Positions 63,212 to 64,000 of a stretch of DNA of 64,000 bases are shown one piece after another. The DNA lies in the NCBI RefSeq assembly GCF_001428895.1, contig NZ_LMJA01000005.1, positions 62,001 to 126,000 of the forward strand, read 5' to 3'. Made by a program: the position numbers and the translations under genes. The notes below the pieces were generated by a model. That model searched no databases, was not told where the DNA came from, and worked only from the letters and a program-made list of their open reading frames with translations. The first letter of the stretch is position 1. Every line of letters starts with the position of its first letter. The DNA is from Mycobacterium sp. Root265. Lineage in GTDB: Bacteria > Actinomycetota > Actinomycetes > Mycobacteriales > Mycobacteriaceae.

Positions 63212-64000
63212 TCACTCTGGCTCCACCGGTATCGCGACGGTGGCCAGCAGCGCCCGATGGTCGGACCCCGGGATGTCGACCGTGTGGATCGACTGCGCCG
63301 CTGAGTTGCGGGTCAGCACGTGGTCGATGGTGATCAGCGGCGGGATCGCGGGGTGCGGTGAATAGGTGGGTGAGAAGCCCGCCCCGGTCTGGTTGACCGC
63401 ATCGCGGTAACCGACGTCCAGGAGGTCGCGGAACTGGCGCATATCGGGCGTGGCATTGAAGTCGCCGGCGATGATCACCGCGGCCGGGCCGGCGGTCTCG
63501 GCGTAGTCCGCGAATTCGGACTTGGCGGCGGTGATCCGGTGGTTCCACTCATCGAACGTGTTGGCGCCGGCTGCGAGTGGTGACATCAGGTGCACGCTGG
63601 CGACCAAGGGATCATTCGGTACGCCGGGCACGCGCACGCGCGCGGCGATGAAATTGCTTCCGTACCTTGACGGCGGAAGTGCGATGAGCGGGTATCGACT
63701 CCACAGGCCCATACCGCCGGCGCCGGGTCGGGGGATCAGGATCGAGTAGGGAAAGGTCTTGCGAAGTCCGCCGTCCCGGAATCGCGCCGCGGCCTCGGCC
63801 GTCAGCTCGGACATCGTGATGATGTCGGCGCTGTCGACGGCCAGGTCGATGAAGGCTGCCGCATGAGCCTCACCCTTCTGGATATTCGAGGAAAGCACCC
63901 GTAGTTCGGCGGTGCTAGGGCCGAGGTCGGACGTCTGCCCGAGGTTGTGCCAGGGCACCTGGATTGCCACGGAGATTGTCAGCAGGACGATGCCTGCCAG
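63212..64000 (-). CDS. Endonuclease/exonuclease/phosphatase family membrane protein (N-terminus beyond window)
   Basis: Stop at 63212; the frame stays open to the right edge, giving 262 visible residues. The first ones (LAGIVLLTISVAIQVPW) end a membrane helix, so the catalytic domain is outside. EEP motifs: SSNIQKGE, TMSELTAEA with metal Glu, IIAGDFNATPD, TIDHVLT and GSDHRALLA with the catalytic Asp-His. Likely a phosphodiesterase or nuclease-like enzyme on the outer face; substrate unknown. Convergent with rmlCD, 18 bp apart. Confidence 0.88.
   Translation of the reverse strand: MAGIVLLTISVAIQVPWHNLGQTSDLGPSTAELRVLSSNIQKGEAHAAAFIDLAVDSADIITMSELTAEAAARFRDGGLRKTFPYSILIPRPGAGGMGLWSRYPLIALPPSRYGSNFIAARVRVPGVPNDPLVASVHLMSPLAAGANTFDEWNHRITAAKSEFADYAETAGPAAVIIAGDFNATPDMRQFRDLLDVGYRDAVNQTGAGFSPTYSPHPAIPPLITIDHVLTRNSAAQSIHTVDIPGSDHRALLATVAIPVEPE

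Overview
The window is chromosomal DNA of a fast-growing mycobacterium (Mycolicibacterium type). Three things point to this. The DNA is GC-rich with dense gene packing and many GTG starts. It carries family markers such as a PE-PPE-domain hydrolase, cutinase, DesA3-type desaturase, HadABC and ANTAR regulators. From 39 to 59.7 kb the gene order recD-recB-recC-echA3-glyoxalase-II-like-tRNA-Thr-tRNA-Met-rpmG-hadA-hadB-hadC-tRNA-Trp-secE-nusG-rplK-rplA matches Mycobacterium tuberculosis Rv0629c to Rv0641, with extra genes inserted.

Layout. 0-8 kb: a secreted Ig-like/beta-propeller protein cut by the left edge, a 1-kb gene-free stretch, a PE-PPE-domain hydrolase and a cutinase sharing a bidirectional terminator, a DUF6319-like protein, and a transmembrane Ser/Thr kinase. 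8-18 kb: two small secreted PASTA-like proteins flanking an acyltransferase-3/SGNH protein, a membrane diguanylate cyclase next to TspO and an MprF-like flippase with a degenerate kinase-like domain, a DUF4407 protein, and a second Ser/Thr kinase fused to an extracellular solute-binding domain. 18-21.5 kb: a 43-aa basic protein, a NYN-LOTUS nuclease-like protein, a DesA3-like desaturase and a GAF-ANTAR regulator whose stop codon lies in a tandem 35-bp duplication.

21.6-36.4 kb is accessory and metabolic. A translationally coupled GT4 glycosyltransferase / toroid glycosidase-like / GH130 operon is followed by a formylglycine-generating enzyme, a GntR regulator and the type I sulfatase the enzyme would activate. 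Next come an orphan GyrB paralogue, a DUF202 pair, a sulfonate-type ABC transporter and a SulP permease. The sulfatase group, ABC transporter and SulP together look like a sulfur-scavenging island. 36.4-39 kb: an enolase-superfamily enzyme with an MFS importer under a perfect LacI-type palindrome.

39-59.7 kb is the conserved block, interrupted by four insertions: a 111-aa winged-helix-like gene framed by 53/54-bp inverted repeats, a DUF2235 protein with an altered nucleophile elbow, an nsrR-hmp nitric-oxide detoxification pair, and an internally deleted DUF559 pseudogene. 59.8-64 kb: rmlA, rmlB and a fused rmlC-rmlD encode all four steps of dTDP-L-rhamnose synthesis. A membrane-anchored endonuclease/exonuclease/phosphatase-family protein runs off the right edge.

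No rRNA, CRISPR array, integrase or intact insertion sequence was seen. The best candidates for something undescribed are the inverted-repeat-framed 111-aa gene, the orphan GyrB lacking the Corynebacteriales-specific insert, the kinase/solute-binding-protein fusion, and the GT4-toroid-GH130 operon.
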